DNA from: Kitasatospora sp. NBC_01266
GTDB taxonomy: Bacteria > Actinomycetota > Actinomycetes > Streptomycetales > Streptomycetaceae
Assembly (NCBI RefSeq): GCF_036242395.1
Contig: NZ_CP108458.1
Location: forward strand, 1 to 64,000
DNA length: 64,000 nucleotides
Reading direction: 5' to 3'
Part shown: positions 1 through 8,233 of the stretch, in pieces
Layout of the letters: the number at the start of each line of letters is the position of its first letter
Numbering within the stretch: the stretch's first letter is position 1
Made by a program: the position numbers and the translations under genes
Notes under the pieces: model-generated
Told to the model about the DNA's origin: nothing
Databases searched by the model: none
Seen by the model: the letters and a program-made list of their open reading frames with translations, nothing else

Positions 1-215
1 GTCCCTACGGGCCTTCGGCCCTCCGTGCGCACCGCGCTTCGCGCGGTGGCGGACCCGCTCCGCGGGTCCAGGCTGGCCGTCGGCCCGCCTCTCGCCCCTT
101 CGGGGCTCGGTGGCCTGACCTTCGGTCAGGCCGGCCCCGGCTGCGCCGGGCCTGGTCGGTCCGCTTCGCTCCCCTCCCTGGGGCCGCTCCGCTTCGCTCC
201 GGCGGCCCCAGGTGG
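1..215. repeat. Array of short hairpins (palindrome-rich)
   Basis: At least six perfect or near-perfect hairpins follow each other with mostly 3-nt loops: 9-21, 31-47, 51-69, 94-106, 114-130 and 136-150, with a larger one at about 179-211. Stems are 5-9 bp and most loops are TTC, TCC or TGC. No credible gene is present; an open frame at 25-219 is a by-product of the composition. Streptomyces telomeres and some plasmid intergenic regions contain dense palindromes, but no telomere core sequence was recognised, so the role is unknown. Confidence 0.7.
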
Positions 216-581
216 CTGAGCCTGAATCAAGAGGCTGAGCTGTGCTGTTGTGGAGCTTCAAGCGGCTGACTGGGAAGGGGTGGTCCGGCCGCGGGGGGAC
301 TGAGCCACCGTCCGGGCCGGGGCCCACTGGTACCCCACTCCCCTGACTGACCATCACCCAGTCACCCCACCCTGGGGCCGACTAGCCCGGCCCCTCCTCC
401 GAGGGTGTATCAGAACTCCATCGTCAGATGATCCTGCCGAAAAGCCCGTCCGGGCCCACTTGAAAACACCCCGTCCGCTCCCCATGTTCCGGCACGGAAA
501 ACCCGTCCGCACGAGGACTGGAAATCACCACCGCCCGGCCGTATCAGAAACCGACCGTCAGGAGACCCCGCCAAATCCCCG

Positions 582-743
582 GTCCTCGTCGTCGCCGAGC
601 GGGAAGCGGCCCGAGTCGACGTCTTCCGCTTCATCGAAGTCGAATACAACCGCACCAGGCTCCGCAGGCACCCCGAGTTCGGGTACCTCACCCCACTCGA
701 AACCCGAGCCAGGCTGCAGCACGACTTCACCCCCGCAGCGTAA
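582..743 (+). pseudogene. IS3-family transposase OrfB, C-terminal relic
   Basis: Translation from 582 to the TAA at 741-743 gives a tail containing FIEVEYNRTRLRRHPEF and GYLTPLETRA, the typical end of IS3-family OrfB integrases (YNR...H...GYLTP). The catalytic DDE core is missing and no start codon or orfA is present. The sequence immediately after the stop (about 748-765) may be the right terminal repeat. It is a dead fragment of an insertion sequence. Confidence 0.7.
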
Positions 744-1212
744 GCACCCGCTGTCCAAGATCAGGGGGAACTTCACGACACCGCTCACAACAGCGGCACG
801 GCCATCGCGCCGGCAGCCACTCTCGCGCCCGCATTCGATCACTCCTTGGCTCTCGCTGAAGCCCGACACGATCGCAGCAGCGATTGCCTTGCCCAAGTTC
901 GACTACACACCTTTGATCACGGACGCGTTCAAGGCAGCAGTGCTCTCCCAAGCCGACCTCTCCGGCCTGGCCGACGCCCTCAGGACCGCCACCGCCATCT
1001 CAGCGGTCCCCATCCACCCTGGCCCAATGCACCCGGCGGTCGTGCCTCCAGAGGCCCGGAAGCCGGCGCACAACGACAGCGTCGAAGTCGAGACGCTCGA
1101 CGAGCCCGAGCAGAACGCAGGTCCCGATCAGCCGGAAGCACGTAGCGGGAACGATGGCCGACCCACGCCAGCCCGCCACCCAGGCAGGTTTGGAGCCGAC
1201 CCCGGCAGATGA
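744..1212 (+). pseudogene. Open frame remnant of unknown protein
   Basis: An open frame runs through to a TGA at 1210-1212. From about 840 it has coding-like composition (for example KPDTIAAAIALPKFDYTP and FKAAVLSQADLSGLADAL) and an acidic segment near the end. It has no start codon with a ribosome-binding site and lies directly behind the IS3 relic, so it is probably the 3' part of a gene truncated by the element. The family was not recognised. Confidence 0.25.
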
Positions 1213-1403
1213 AGGAAGCGGGTCGAGGGCCCGGCAACGTCGACGGGCATAGCGCTGCCGGGCACCTGCATGAGTGAGCCGAAGCACCGTAGTTGTCACC
1301 AGAGGAGAGGGATGACCTGGCGATTCGGACCGGTCGAAGCAGTCTGGTTTTCACCAACAAGGCATTCGACTTGTCACATGTGCTCATGTGAACGGAGTGC
1401 GCA

Positions 1404-1430
1404 AGGACGGATCTAGGACGGATCTAGGAC
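1404..1430. repeat. Short tandem repeat, 11-bp unit
   Basis: The unit AGGACGGATCT occurs twice in tandem followed by a partial third copy. It lies in the 361-bp gap between the 1212 frame and the secreted-protein gene at 1574. Nothing else distinct was seen in that gap. It could be a regulator site or simple slippage. Confidence 0.6.
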
Positions 1431-1573
1431 AGCAGCTCTTAGCCTCGATCTTGCACGACGACCCCATAACGAGCCGTCAGCACTAAAGCACGTCACGGGA
1501 GCTCGCACGCCTCTCGGCGGCACTGCTCGCCTGGGAGACAACTCACCAAGCACGCATCCTCAGGGAGAACTAC

Positions 1574-1921
1574 ATGAATCTCGCCCGAAAGCTGGCAACA
1601 GGAGCCATCGCGGTGGGCCTCACCACCGCCGGCGTCCTCGCTGCGACCCCGGCCAGCGCCACGGTCGTGAACTCCACGTGCAACCTGTCGTCCGTCGTCA
1701 ACGTCTCTTACGGCTCGGGCGGCGGCCACTACTGCTACGTCTGGGACGGCGGGCCCGCCAACCAAGGCTGGATGAACATCACGAATTCCCATCAGGTGTG
1801 CTCGAACAGCTACACGGGATACGTGCGGGATGCTTCGGGGCGCAATTGGGACTTCTACCGAGGCGCGTGCACAAACACTTACGGGGCGAATCTGACCTTG
1901 ATCGTCTTCACCGGCAACTGA
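1574..1921 (+). CDS. Small secreted cysteine-containing protein
   Basis: 115 aa. Residues 1-30 form a Sec signal peptide (basic Arg/Lys, hydrophobic core AIAVGLTTAGVLA, ATPASA cleavage region). The mature part of about 85 aa is rich in Ser, Gly, Tyr and Trp and has four cysteines (CNLS, YCYV, VCSN, GACT), suggesting two disulfides. A GGGAG ribosome-binding site lies 7 nt before the ATG. No family was recognised with confidence; beta/gamma-crystallin-like small secreted proteins or inhibitors of streptomycetes are possible comparisons. It is expected to be extracellular. Confidence 0.75.
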   Translation: MNLARKLATGAIAVGLTTAGVLAATPASATVVNSTCNLSSVVNVSYGSGGGHYCYVWDGGPANQGWMNITNSHQVCSNSYTGYVRDASGRNWDFYRGACTNTYGANLTLIVFTGN

Positions 1922-2220
1922 GTTGAACGGTCTCGGTGCCCGTGGCCACAGTACCGAGAACCTGATGCCACATTGACAGGGCGTCACATAGGCGCGCATT
2001 TGACGGATCGCGGTCCGCCGGGTGCGCGCCTTTCGCTTGCACTCTGGGTTTGTATGCGAGGCGAGCCTGCCGCCGCCGGAACAAATCCCGGTGACAACAT
2101 GCCCGCCCCGCTATCGCGCTTCGGCTCAATGAGCCAAATCCTGCGAGGCGGCTCGGCAGTTGTGGAGCAGGACCGCGCGCACCCGCACGCGGGCCGGCCC
2201 GCTTCCCGTGCCGCTGCTCG

Positions 2221-2907
2221 TCATGGCCGGTACGCGGTCGCCGAGGTGGCCGCTTCCTCGGCGCCGGGCGGCAGCGTCGGCAGCGGCCAGGACGGATCCG
2301 GTGCCCAGGTCGGCCAGCCGCCGGCGAACGGCCCGGTGCGGTCGTCCAGCATGCCGATCGCCCGTTCTCGGGCCCGCTCGACCTGGCGGCCCACGTAGTC
2401 GTCGACCACACCGAGGCGGCGTAGCTGGGCGTACTCTTCCTGGTCTTTCCAGTGGTGCCCCGACAGGTCGGGGGTGATGACCAGGTCGAGGGCGAGGTCC
2501 ATGGTGTCGATGCCGAGGCCGGGGCGGCGCCGGTAGGGGTGCTCGAAGTTCACGTACCAGCGCAGTGGTTCCTTCGTGGTGGCGTCCTGGAAGCGGTGCA
2601 CGGAGAACCACTCGCTGTTCAGGAAGTGGCTCAGCAGCTCGGTGCCGGTCCACTGGTAGTGGTCCAGGGTCCAGGTGCCGGCCGCCAGGTCTGCCAGGCC
2701 CTGCTGGCGGGTGGCGTCGTCACCGGTGCGGGTCGAGGTGATCCAGGTCGTCGGGGCCAGGCTCTCGATGCCCGGCCAGTAGGCCAGGGTCAGCATGTGG
2801 CCGGTGTCGTCGATCACGCGTTGCGGCATCGCGGTCCATACCCGGTCGGCGTGGACGTCGCGGCGGATCGCGGTGGTGCCGGGCTGGAACAGCTTGGTGT
2901 CGGTCAT
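2221..2907 (-). CDS. DUF402 domain protein
   Basis: 228 aa. The segment WYVNFEHPYRRRPGLGIDTMDLALDLVITPDL followed in part by HHWKDQEEYAQLRRLG matches the DUF402 fold, whose members include nucleotide phosphatases and RNA-binding proteins. The N-terminal 100 residues resemble the usual lead-in of actinomycete DUF402 proteins (TTWITSTRTGDD). The ATG at 2907 was chosen because upstream codons in the same frame lose coding character, although the frame stays open to 4302. Substrate is unknown. It converges with nothing and its upstream neighbour 3214 is divergent. Confidence 0.75.
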   Translation of the reverse strand: MTDTKLFQPGTTAIRRDVHADRVWTAMPQRVIDDTGHMLTLAYWPGIESLAPTTWITSTRTGDDATRQQGLADLAAGTWTLDHYQWTGTELLSHFLNSEWFSVHRFQDATTKEPLRWYVNFEHPYRRRPGLGIDTMDLALDLVITPDLSGHHWKDQEEYAQLRRLGVVDDYVGRQVERARERAIGMLDDRTGPFAGGWPTWAPDPSWPLPTLPPGAEEAATSATAYRP

Positions 2908-3213
2908 GGCGAGGAGTGTTCCCTGCCCCGGGGCCGGGGAGTCCGCTCGAAGGTGTGACGGCGGGTCAGGGCTTGGGGAGGCCTTAGCGGCCGGCGGCCC
3001 ACCGGTTCGGCGCCTGCGGGGCGTCCAAGCGCTTGTGCGGCTCCTGGACGGCTCGCGCGAGTTCGTCATCGCGCGCTGCTCGCTGTCGGGGACCGGCCCG
3101 TCCCACCAGGCCCGCCCGCCCCGGAAACGGTGAACCGTGGACTCCCGTGCACACGGGTGCCTGATCCAGGGACCGGCCCCGCCGCGGGGCCGGCGCGAGG
3201 AGAGGCCACCGTC

Positions 3214-3615
3214 ATGCCCATCACCATCTGGCGCGGCCCCGACGGACAGCACTGGAGCGGAGAGGAGGGCGACGCCGACTTCGACCCGGCCGCCCGCGTG
3301 TGGGTCTACCGGCTCGTGCCGGCTGTCCGGGACCCGGCCACCGGCCGGTGGGCCACCGACCCGGCGGGCGAGCCCGTCGACGTCATGGGCTTCCCGGAGC
3401 AGGCCGGGTACACCGAGGTGTGTGCCGACCCGCTCGGTGAGCCGCGGATCGCCCGGCTCCACGAACTGCTGGCCGACCTGCTGACCGACTACCAGTTGGA
3501 CGCCGGCCGGCCGCACCCGCGCACCACCGAGCTGCACACCGCGCTGGAGGACGTCGCTGCCCTCCCTGACCAGCTGCGGCGCCACGGGTACGCCGCCGCG
3601 GCGCAGGCCGCCTGA
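3214..3615 (+). CDS. Conserved small hypothetical protein (paralogue relic at 13.9 kb)
   Basis: 133 aa, with no signal peptide or membrane segment. The start ATG at 3214 is preceded by a GAGGAGAG ribosome-binding site; the frame opens 84 nt earlier without one. The C-terminal half contains GEPRIARLHELLADLLTDYQ and ALPDQLRRHGYAAAAQAA. This half is repeated almost unchanged, but frameshifted, at 13,875-14,136, so the gene has been duplicated within the window. Function is unknown; small acidic proteins of this kind occur on actinomycete plasmid-like elements. Confidence 0.65.
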   Translation: MPITIWRGPDGQHWSGEEGDADFDPAARVWVYRLVPAVRDPATGRWATDPAGEPVDVMGFPEQAGYTEVCADPLGEPRIARLHELLADLLTDYQLDAGRPHPRTTELHTALEDVAALPDQLRRHGYAAAAQAA

Positions 3616-3670
3616 TCCGCCTACCAGCGCAGCCGACGCCGGGGTCGCTGACCGGCGGCAGGGCCGGGGT

Positions 3671-4363
3671 TCACCCCGCCGTAGCGGCGGAGCGCAGGGC
3701 CTTCTCGGCTGCGGCGGCGATCTGCGGGTTGGCGAGGATCGCGGCCGCGACCTGCTCCGGGGAGAGCTCACCGGCCGGCCCCGGCACCACGGGCGTGCCG
3801 AGCAGCCGCGCCTGCAGTTCCTCCAGGATGCCGGTGGCGGCCGTGAACTGGTTGCTCTCCTCGGCCAGTCCGCGTTCGGCCAGTTCCCCGGCCAGGGCCT
3901 CGACCGCCTGGCGCAGGCAGGCGATCGCGGTGCCCGTCGGCCCCGGGCAGCGCGGCACCGCCAGCGCCGGGTACTTCCGCGTCGGTTCGAACGCCTCGGC
4001 CAGGTGCCGGGCCGTGTAGACCACCGTGTGGCACGCCTCCAGCAGCATCTGCTCGGGGGAGCCCGCCGCCGGCAAGGGGGTGTAGTCGCGGCCGTCGCCG
4101 TCCTGGGCCGTCTGGCCGTCGATGCCCAGGCGCAGCAGGCCGGCGGTGGTGGCCAGCTTGTCGAGGCTGTGGACGATGAGGGCGGCCGTTTCGCGCAGTT
4201 GGCCGTGCATGCGGCCCAGCGTGCCCTGGCGCTCCTTCGCGGTGGCCTGCTTGTCCTCCTCGACCAGTGCCTGGTGCTCGGCACCCAGGTGTCGATGGGC
4301 ATTCAGGAGGGCCTGGGCGGCGTGGCCGAGGCGGCCCAGGTCGTCGGGGTCTGCTGCGGGCAT
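3671..4363 (-). CDS. Helical hypothetical protein
   Basis: 230 aa, predicted to be almost entirely alpha-helical (long Ala/Leu/Glu/Arg stretches such as AQALLNAHRHLGAEHQALVE and QAVEALAGELAERGLAEE), with an Ala-rich C terminus. No signal peptide, membrane segment or known motif was seen. The ATG at 4363 has a GGAAGG ribosome-binding site 7 nt upstream, so this start is preferred to the longer open frame beginning at 4504. It converges with the gene at 3214 with 55 bp between the stops. Function unknown. Confidence 0.6.
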   Translation of the reverse strand: MPAADPDDLGRLGHAAQALLNAHRHLGAEHQALVEEDKQATAKERQGTLGRMHGQLRETAALIVHSLDKLATTAGLLRLGIDGQTAQDGDGRDYTPLPAAGSPEQMLLEACHTVVYTARHLAEAFEPTRKYPALAVPRCPGPTGTAIACLRQAVEALAGELAERGLAEESNQFTAATGILEELQARLLGTPVVPGPAGELSPEQVAAAILANPQIAAAAEKALRSAATAG

Positions 4364-4393
4364 CGGGGGCCTTCCGGGCTTTGGCGGCGCGGC

Positions 4394-4464
4394 GCACCGG
4401 CGCCGCGTCGTACGCGGTGACGCGATACCCCACCGCATCACCGCGTACGACGCCGCCCCGGTGC
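4394..4464. repeat. Long imperfect inverted repeat upstream of 4363 gene
   Basis: Arms at roughly 4394-4423 and 4436-4464 are related by CGTCGTACGCGGTGA / TCACCGCGTACGACG and flanked by GCACCGG / CCGGTGC. The repeat sits about 30-100 bp upstream of the ATG of the helical-protein gene, so an operator or an RNA hairpin in its leader are both possible. Confidence 0.65.
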
Positions 4465-4553
4465 CGCGGGACACGCCCGGCGGCGACAGCGGTCGGGCCT
4501 GCATCGCCTACGCCCGGTTCGCATCACGCGGGTGGTGATCTCGGCGGTGGCGG

Positions 4554-4575
4554 GAAGGTGTCCGCGGACACCTTC
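4554..4575. terminator. Perfect 22-bp palindrome after the 4627 gene
   Basis: Two perfect 11-bp arms, GAAGGTGTCCG / CGGACACCTTC, lie 52 bp beyond the TGA of the minus-strand gene ending at 4627. It has no loop and no T run, so it may be a terminator hairpin or a protein-binding palindrome. Confidence 0.5.
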
Positions 4576-4626
4576 TCCCGACCCGTCCCCCGAGGCTGAG
4601 GGCGGCACGGTCCTACGGGTTCCAGG

Positions 4627-5247
4627 CTAGTGGCCGGGCCCGGCCGTCGAGGAGGCGCCGGGTTGGCTGGGGTCGGTTGAAGGCGTGCGCGGAATCGGGG
4701 TGGGTGTGCACGGGTCGGTCGGTGACCATCCGCAGCCGGTCGGTGTGGGTGCCGGCGGGTGCACGATGGTGCAGTTGCAGTTGGGGTTGTCATAGCTGTT
4801 GTCGGTCGGCCGGGGGCCGCCGGGGGCCGGGATCATGGCCGCCGCGCTGGGGTCCATCGGGCCGGTGGGCCGTGGGGCGGGCTGGTGCGTCGCACGCGTT
4901 GCCGGTGGTGCGGTGGGCCGCTTGGCGGTCGGGGGCGGCGTCGCCCGACCGGGTGGGCTCGGCGCCGGCGGGGTCGGGGAGGGTGAAGGGCTCGCGGGCT
5001 GGATGGGAGTCGCCGCAGGCGACAGGCTCGGCGATGGCGAGACCGGTTGTCCGCCGGGGCTCGCCGACGGGCCCGCCACCGCTGGCGATGCTGGAGCCGC
5101 GGGCCGGGCGGCACGGTGCGCGCCGCTCGCGCCGCTCAGGGCCCAGGCCCCGGCGGCGCAGGCCACGGCCGCGGTGGCCACCGCAGCCGTAACGATCCGC
5201 TTGCGTCTGCTGCCGACCTGCCCTGCCGCCCGCTCTTCCTCGACCAC
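4627..5247 (-). CDS. Single-pass membrane protein with Pro/Ser/Thr-rich exterior
   Basis: 206 aa. A short basic cytoplasmic N terminus (GSRRKR) is followed by one hydrophobic segment (IVTAAVATAAVACAAGAWAL, about residues 19-38) and a long Pro/Ser/Ala/Thr-rich linker to about residue 140. The C-terminal end carries two close cysteines (NCNC) and a further CGW...C pair. The start is a GTG at 5247; the ribosome-binding site is weak, so the start is uncertain. Such proteins are usually wall-spanning. Specific function not recognised. Confidence 0.5.
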   Translation of the reverse strand: MVEEERAAGQVGSRRKRIVTAAVATAAVACAAGAWALSGASGAHRAARPAAPASPAVAGPSASPGGQPVSPSPSLSPAATPIQPASPSPSPTPPAPSPPGRATPPPTAKRPTAPPATRATHQPAPRPTGPMDPSAAAMIPAPGGPRPTDNSYDNPNCNCTIVHPPAPTPTGCGWSPTDPCTPTPIPRTPSTDPSQPGASSTAGPGH

Positions 5248-5492
5248 GCCCGCCCCCGTCGGTGTCGCCCACCGCGCTCGACTGTGCCGCGGGCCGGAAT
5301 GGATCTTAGCGAGTACCTCCGTCGGGAGGGACCACGAGGAGGCACACCCCCGCGGCCGCTGAAAGCAGCTGACGTACCACCAGCGCCCGACGACGGGGAC
5401 CCGCCCCGTGACGACTGGCCGACCCGGCGGGGGCCGCGGCCCCCGGGCGCCCGTCCGGCTGGGGTGTCGGCCGTCGGCGGTGCCGAGGGTCG

Positions 5493-6797
5493 TCAGGCCG
5501 ACAGGCGCCGGTGTGGGAGGTCGGGTGCCGGATCGCCGGACGCGGCCGCGAGTCTGGCGACTTCCGCGGCCATGACCCGCCGACGGCGCACTCGGGCTTC
5601 GTGCTGCTCGAGACCGGCCTGCGGTGTGTCGGGGGTGTCGGGCGTGGTGGCGGGTTCGGGGCCGGCGGGTGTGGTGGAGGCGGTGGAGGCGGTGTAGAGG
5701 GGCCTGAAGTAGGCGCGGTCACCGGCCAGGACGTCGACCAGGGTGCGCAGGTCGTCCCAGGTGGTGGCGTCGGTGCCGGTCAGGAGGGCGGTGATCCGGG
5801 CCTGGGTGAGGCGGTAGTCGGTGGCGGTGGCGAGCTGGCGGACATCGGGGCGCCCGGCACGAAGGTGCAGGGTGCTGAGTGCGGCTTTCAAGGCCATCCG
5901 GGCGGCGGCCTTCGGATCGCCATGGGAGGGCGCCGGTGGGCGGTCCGCGACCGGTCGCCGGGGTGGGGTGCGGTGGGCGTACTCGCGCAGCCGTTCGCCT
6001 TCCCAGGTCTCGCGCAGGACGGCGGGGTCAGCGCCGCAGGCGCGGGTGAGGGCCTCGGTCAAGTGCCAGGTGGGGACTTGTGCGCCGGCCAGGATGCGGG
6101 ACAGGTAGGAGGGGGAGATGCCGCAGCGGGCGCTGATGTCGCGCTGGGTGCGGCCGGTCACCCGCACGAGCATCGACAGGACCGGGGCCAGGCGGTTGAC
6201 GGCCGGGCGGCTGTCCGGGTCGGGCAGCGGCACCTCGGGGCCACCGGGACCGGGGGCGGGCCGGCTCCCGGGATCGGTGGCCGCGGGCAGGGTGGGCGGG
6301 GGCGCGAGCGGCCCGGGCCCGGCGGCGAGCGCGGCCTTGACCGGGGCGTGGCGGTGGCGCAGGTGGGCCAGGCGGCGGTCGATGTAGGCGGGGCGGAAGC
6401 GGTGGCGGGCGCTGTCCTCGCCGATCGCGAGGCAGTCGCCGATCTGCGCCCAGGTGCTGCGGCGCAGGCGGGCGTGGCCGACCAGGCCCGCGGTCAGGTC
6501 CTCGAGGCGTAGGTGGAGTCGGTGGGCGGTGGCCAGGGGGGCGGGTCTGGCGGCGGTGCCGGTGGCGGTGTGGAGTTCGCGGTGGAGTTCGCGCAGGTCG
6601 GCGGCGATGTCCTTGAGGAGTTCGTCGAGGAGGTCGTCGAGGTCGGTGGTGGCCTCGGCCAGGCTGGCGGTGCCGGTGGCGGTGCGGGAGCGGTAGGAGG
6701 CCTGGCGGCAGGCCGGGCCGCAGAAGGATGCCGGGCGGCCGGGGCGGCGCGGTGGCAGCGGGGCGGCGCAGTGGTGGCACGTCGCACTGGTGGTCAT
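5493..6797 (-). CDS. Zinc-binding and XRE-type helix-turn-helix regulator
   Basis: 434 aa from the ATG at 6797; an in-frame GTG at 6815 would add six residues. The N terminus has Cys7-x2-Cys10 and Cys26-x3-Cys30, a likely zinc-binding module. Residues about 215-250 form an XRE-type helix-turn-helix (RDISARCGISPSYLSRILAG). A later helical part contains a second HTH-like stretch (QLATATDYRLTQARITALLTG). It probably binds DNA. The cluster of small genes at 2.2-7.2 kb suggests a plasmid or integrated-element regulator, which is inference. Confidence 0.65.
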   Translation of the reverse strand: MTTSATCHHCAAPLPPRRPGRPASFCGPACRQASYRSRTATGTASLAEATTDLDDLLDELLKDIAADLRELHRELHTATGTAARPAPLATAHRLHLRLEDLTAGLVGHARLRRSTWAQIGDCLAIGEDSARHRFRPAYIDRRLAHLRHRHAPVKAALAAGPGPLAPPPTLPAATDPGSRPAPGPGGPEVPLPDPDSRPAVNRLAPVLSMLVRVTGRTQRDISARCGISPSYLSRILAGAQVPTWHLTEALTRACGADPAVLRETWEGERLREYAHRTPPRRPVADRPPAPSHGDPKAAARMALKAALSTLHLRAGRPDVRQLATATDYRLTQARITALLTGTDATTWDDLRTLVDVLAGDRAYFRPLYTASTASTTPAGPEPATTPDTPDTPQAGLEQHEARVRRRRVMAAEVARLAAASGDPAPDLPHRRLSA

Positions 6798-6861
6798 CGA
6801 CTGGTCCAGGTTCACGAGGCAAGAACGTCACTGGGGTGGTGAGGCGCGGTCGCTGGGGTTG

Positions 6862-7248
6862 TCACGAATCGGGGCCGGTGGCCGCTGTTTCGTCTCGGAT
6901 CCGGTGCACAGGTGCCGGATCCTGGCAACGCGGCGCCGTGGCCGGGTGGGACCGCCCGGGGCGGTCCCACCCGGGTGAGGGCGGGTCGGTGCGGCGGCGC
7001 CAGGCGGCGTACGCCACGAGCAGCGCGGCGAGGATCGCCTGCGCGGTGTGGTCGACGTGGACGATGTGGCTGTCCGGCGGCACGATGACCAGCAGCGGCC
7101 AGGCCGAGGCGGTGTGGCCGGGCCCGGACGGCTGCTTGTCGGCCTGGTTCACGGGACGGGTCTCGTAATCCTGCCCGGTAGCGTTGTCGGCACGGGTCGG
7201 CCCTTCGTCATCGGGCCGTCCGGTACGGGAACGCCGGGTTCGCGACAT
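6862..7248 (-). CDS. Small membrane protein
   Basis: 128 aa. A hydrophilic N-terminal half is followed by one or two hydrophobic segments (WPLLVIVPP, then AQAILAALLVAYAAW near residues 70-85) and a basic tail. An AAGGAAA ribosome-binding site lies about 10 nt before the ATG at 7248, supporting a real gene. It lies upstream of the XRE regulator on the same strand with a 64-bp gap, so they may be co-transcribed. Similar small membrane proteins occur on conjugative actinomycete elements, but no family is recognised. Confidence 0.5.
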   Translation of the reverse strand: MSRTRRSRTGRPDDEGPTRADNATGQDYETRPVNQADKQPSGPGHTASAWPLLVIVPPDSHIVHVDHTAQAILAALLVAYAAWRRRTDPPSPGWDRPGRSHPATAPRCQDPAPVHRIRDETAATGPDS

Positions 7249-7734
7249 GACTCATCGTTTCCTTTTCGTGTGGTGACAGTGCGGTGGGCAGGAGCGCCGA
7301 CCCTGGGCGGCCAACCCGTCGGCGCCCCGCCCACCGCGCGCAACCGTAGACGCACCGCGCGCCCCGGAACGCGAACCGCGGAAGTGTGCAAAGCGGACGA
7401 TTTCATGATCCGCCGAGGCCATCGCACCATCGCCCGCACCCCGCCCCGGGCCCGGTTCCACCGAACCCGCCCGCACCGCCCACCGGATCTGATAGAAGCC
7501 CCAACCCCTGCCCTTACAACCATTCTTGACAGATCGTCAGTGAAGGCCTTCAGGCGGTCCTGCCTTGTCCCGGCACAGGTTGCCCGCTGTACCAGCGCGT
7601 CTTGTCCGCTTCGTAGCCGGTCCCAGTCGAGGTTGTCGCCCGGGTGACGGGCCGGCGGTGGCGTCCACCGTGTTGTCGGTGAGCGTGGTTCGTCCCGCGC
7701 AGGTTGTCGCTGGAGATCGCTACGCTTCCGGATC
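7249..7734. other. Intergenic region, no gene seen
   Basis: 486 bp between the divergent genes at 7248 and 7735. Open frames here lack start signals and coding composition. It presumably contains both promoters, but no convincing box was identified. Confidence 0.5.
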
Positions 7735-8169
7735 ATGTGGAGACAAGTAGCCCTTGAGGCGTTCTCGGACGCCGATTTCAGGGATCCTGCTGACGAGTCA
7801 CAGCTGGCCGAGGCGGAGCGGAAGCTCGGAGGTGAGCTGCCGGCTGGACTCAGGCAGCTGCTGCTGGAGGGCAACGGGATCGTCGGACAGAGCAGCGTGG
7901 ACACTGTCTGGGGCATCGAGCAGATCGTCGAGCAGAACCTCTACTTCCGGTCGGACAGTTCGTTCGCCCAGCTGTATATGCCGTTCGACGCTCTCCTGTT
8001 CTTCGGAGACAACGGTGGCGGCGACCAGTTCGCCTTCATCCAGACGCCACGGAGGCCAGACGTCTTCGTCTGGGAGCACGAGACCGACAGTCGCCGCTGG
8101 GTGGCCCGTGACCTGCGGGACTACCTCGGGCGCTCACTCGCTGAGGGCGGAGACGACTGGTATCAGTAG
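7735..8169 (+). CDS. SMI1/KNR4 (SUKH) family protein
   Basis: 144 aa. It has the SUKH-fold pattern: an N-terminal acidic helix (DESQLAEAERKLGGELPAGLRQLLLEGNG), a central WGIEQIVEQN, then LLFFGDNGGGDQFAFIQ and VFVWEHETDSRRWVA. SUKH proteins are often immunity proteins for contact-dependent or polymorphic toxins. No toxin gene is next to it, so it may be an orphan immunity or housekeeping SUKH protein. The ATG at 7735 fits the domain start; no strong ribosome-binding site is visible. A weak hairpin (8183-8196, GTGTC/GACAC) follows. Confidence 0.8.
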   Translation: MWRQVALEAFSDADFRDPADESQLAEAERKLGGELPAGLRQLLLEGNGIVGQSSVDTVWGIEQIVEQNLYFRSDSSFAQLYMPFDALLFFGDNGGGDQFAFIQTPRRPDVFVWEHETDSRRWVARDLRDYLGRSLAEGGDDWYQ

Positions 8170-8233
8170 TCCTACGGCCGGGGTGTCCGCAGACACAATC
8201 CCCAGTTGAGCGACAACCTGGCCCGCAGACTCC

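Noticed and set aside
2908..4302. N-terminal extension of the DUF402 frame to 693 codons
   Set aside because: The extension overlaps two other supported genes and has Arg/Pro/Ser shadow composition; the ATG at 2907 fits the domain.
7735..8169. Toxin-immunity locus
   Set aside because: Only the SUKH protein is present; no polymorphic toxin gene or fragment was found next to it.
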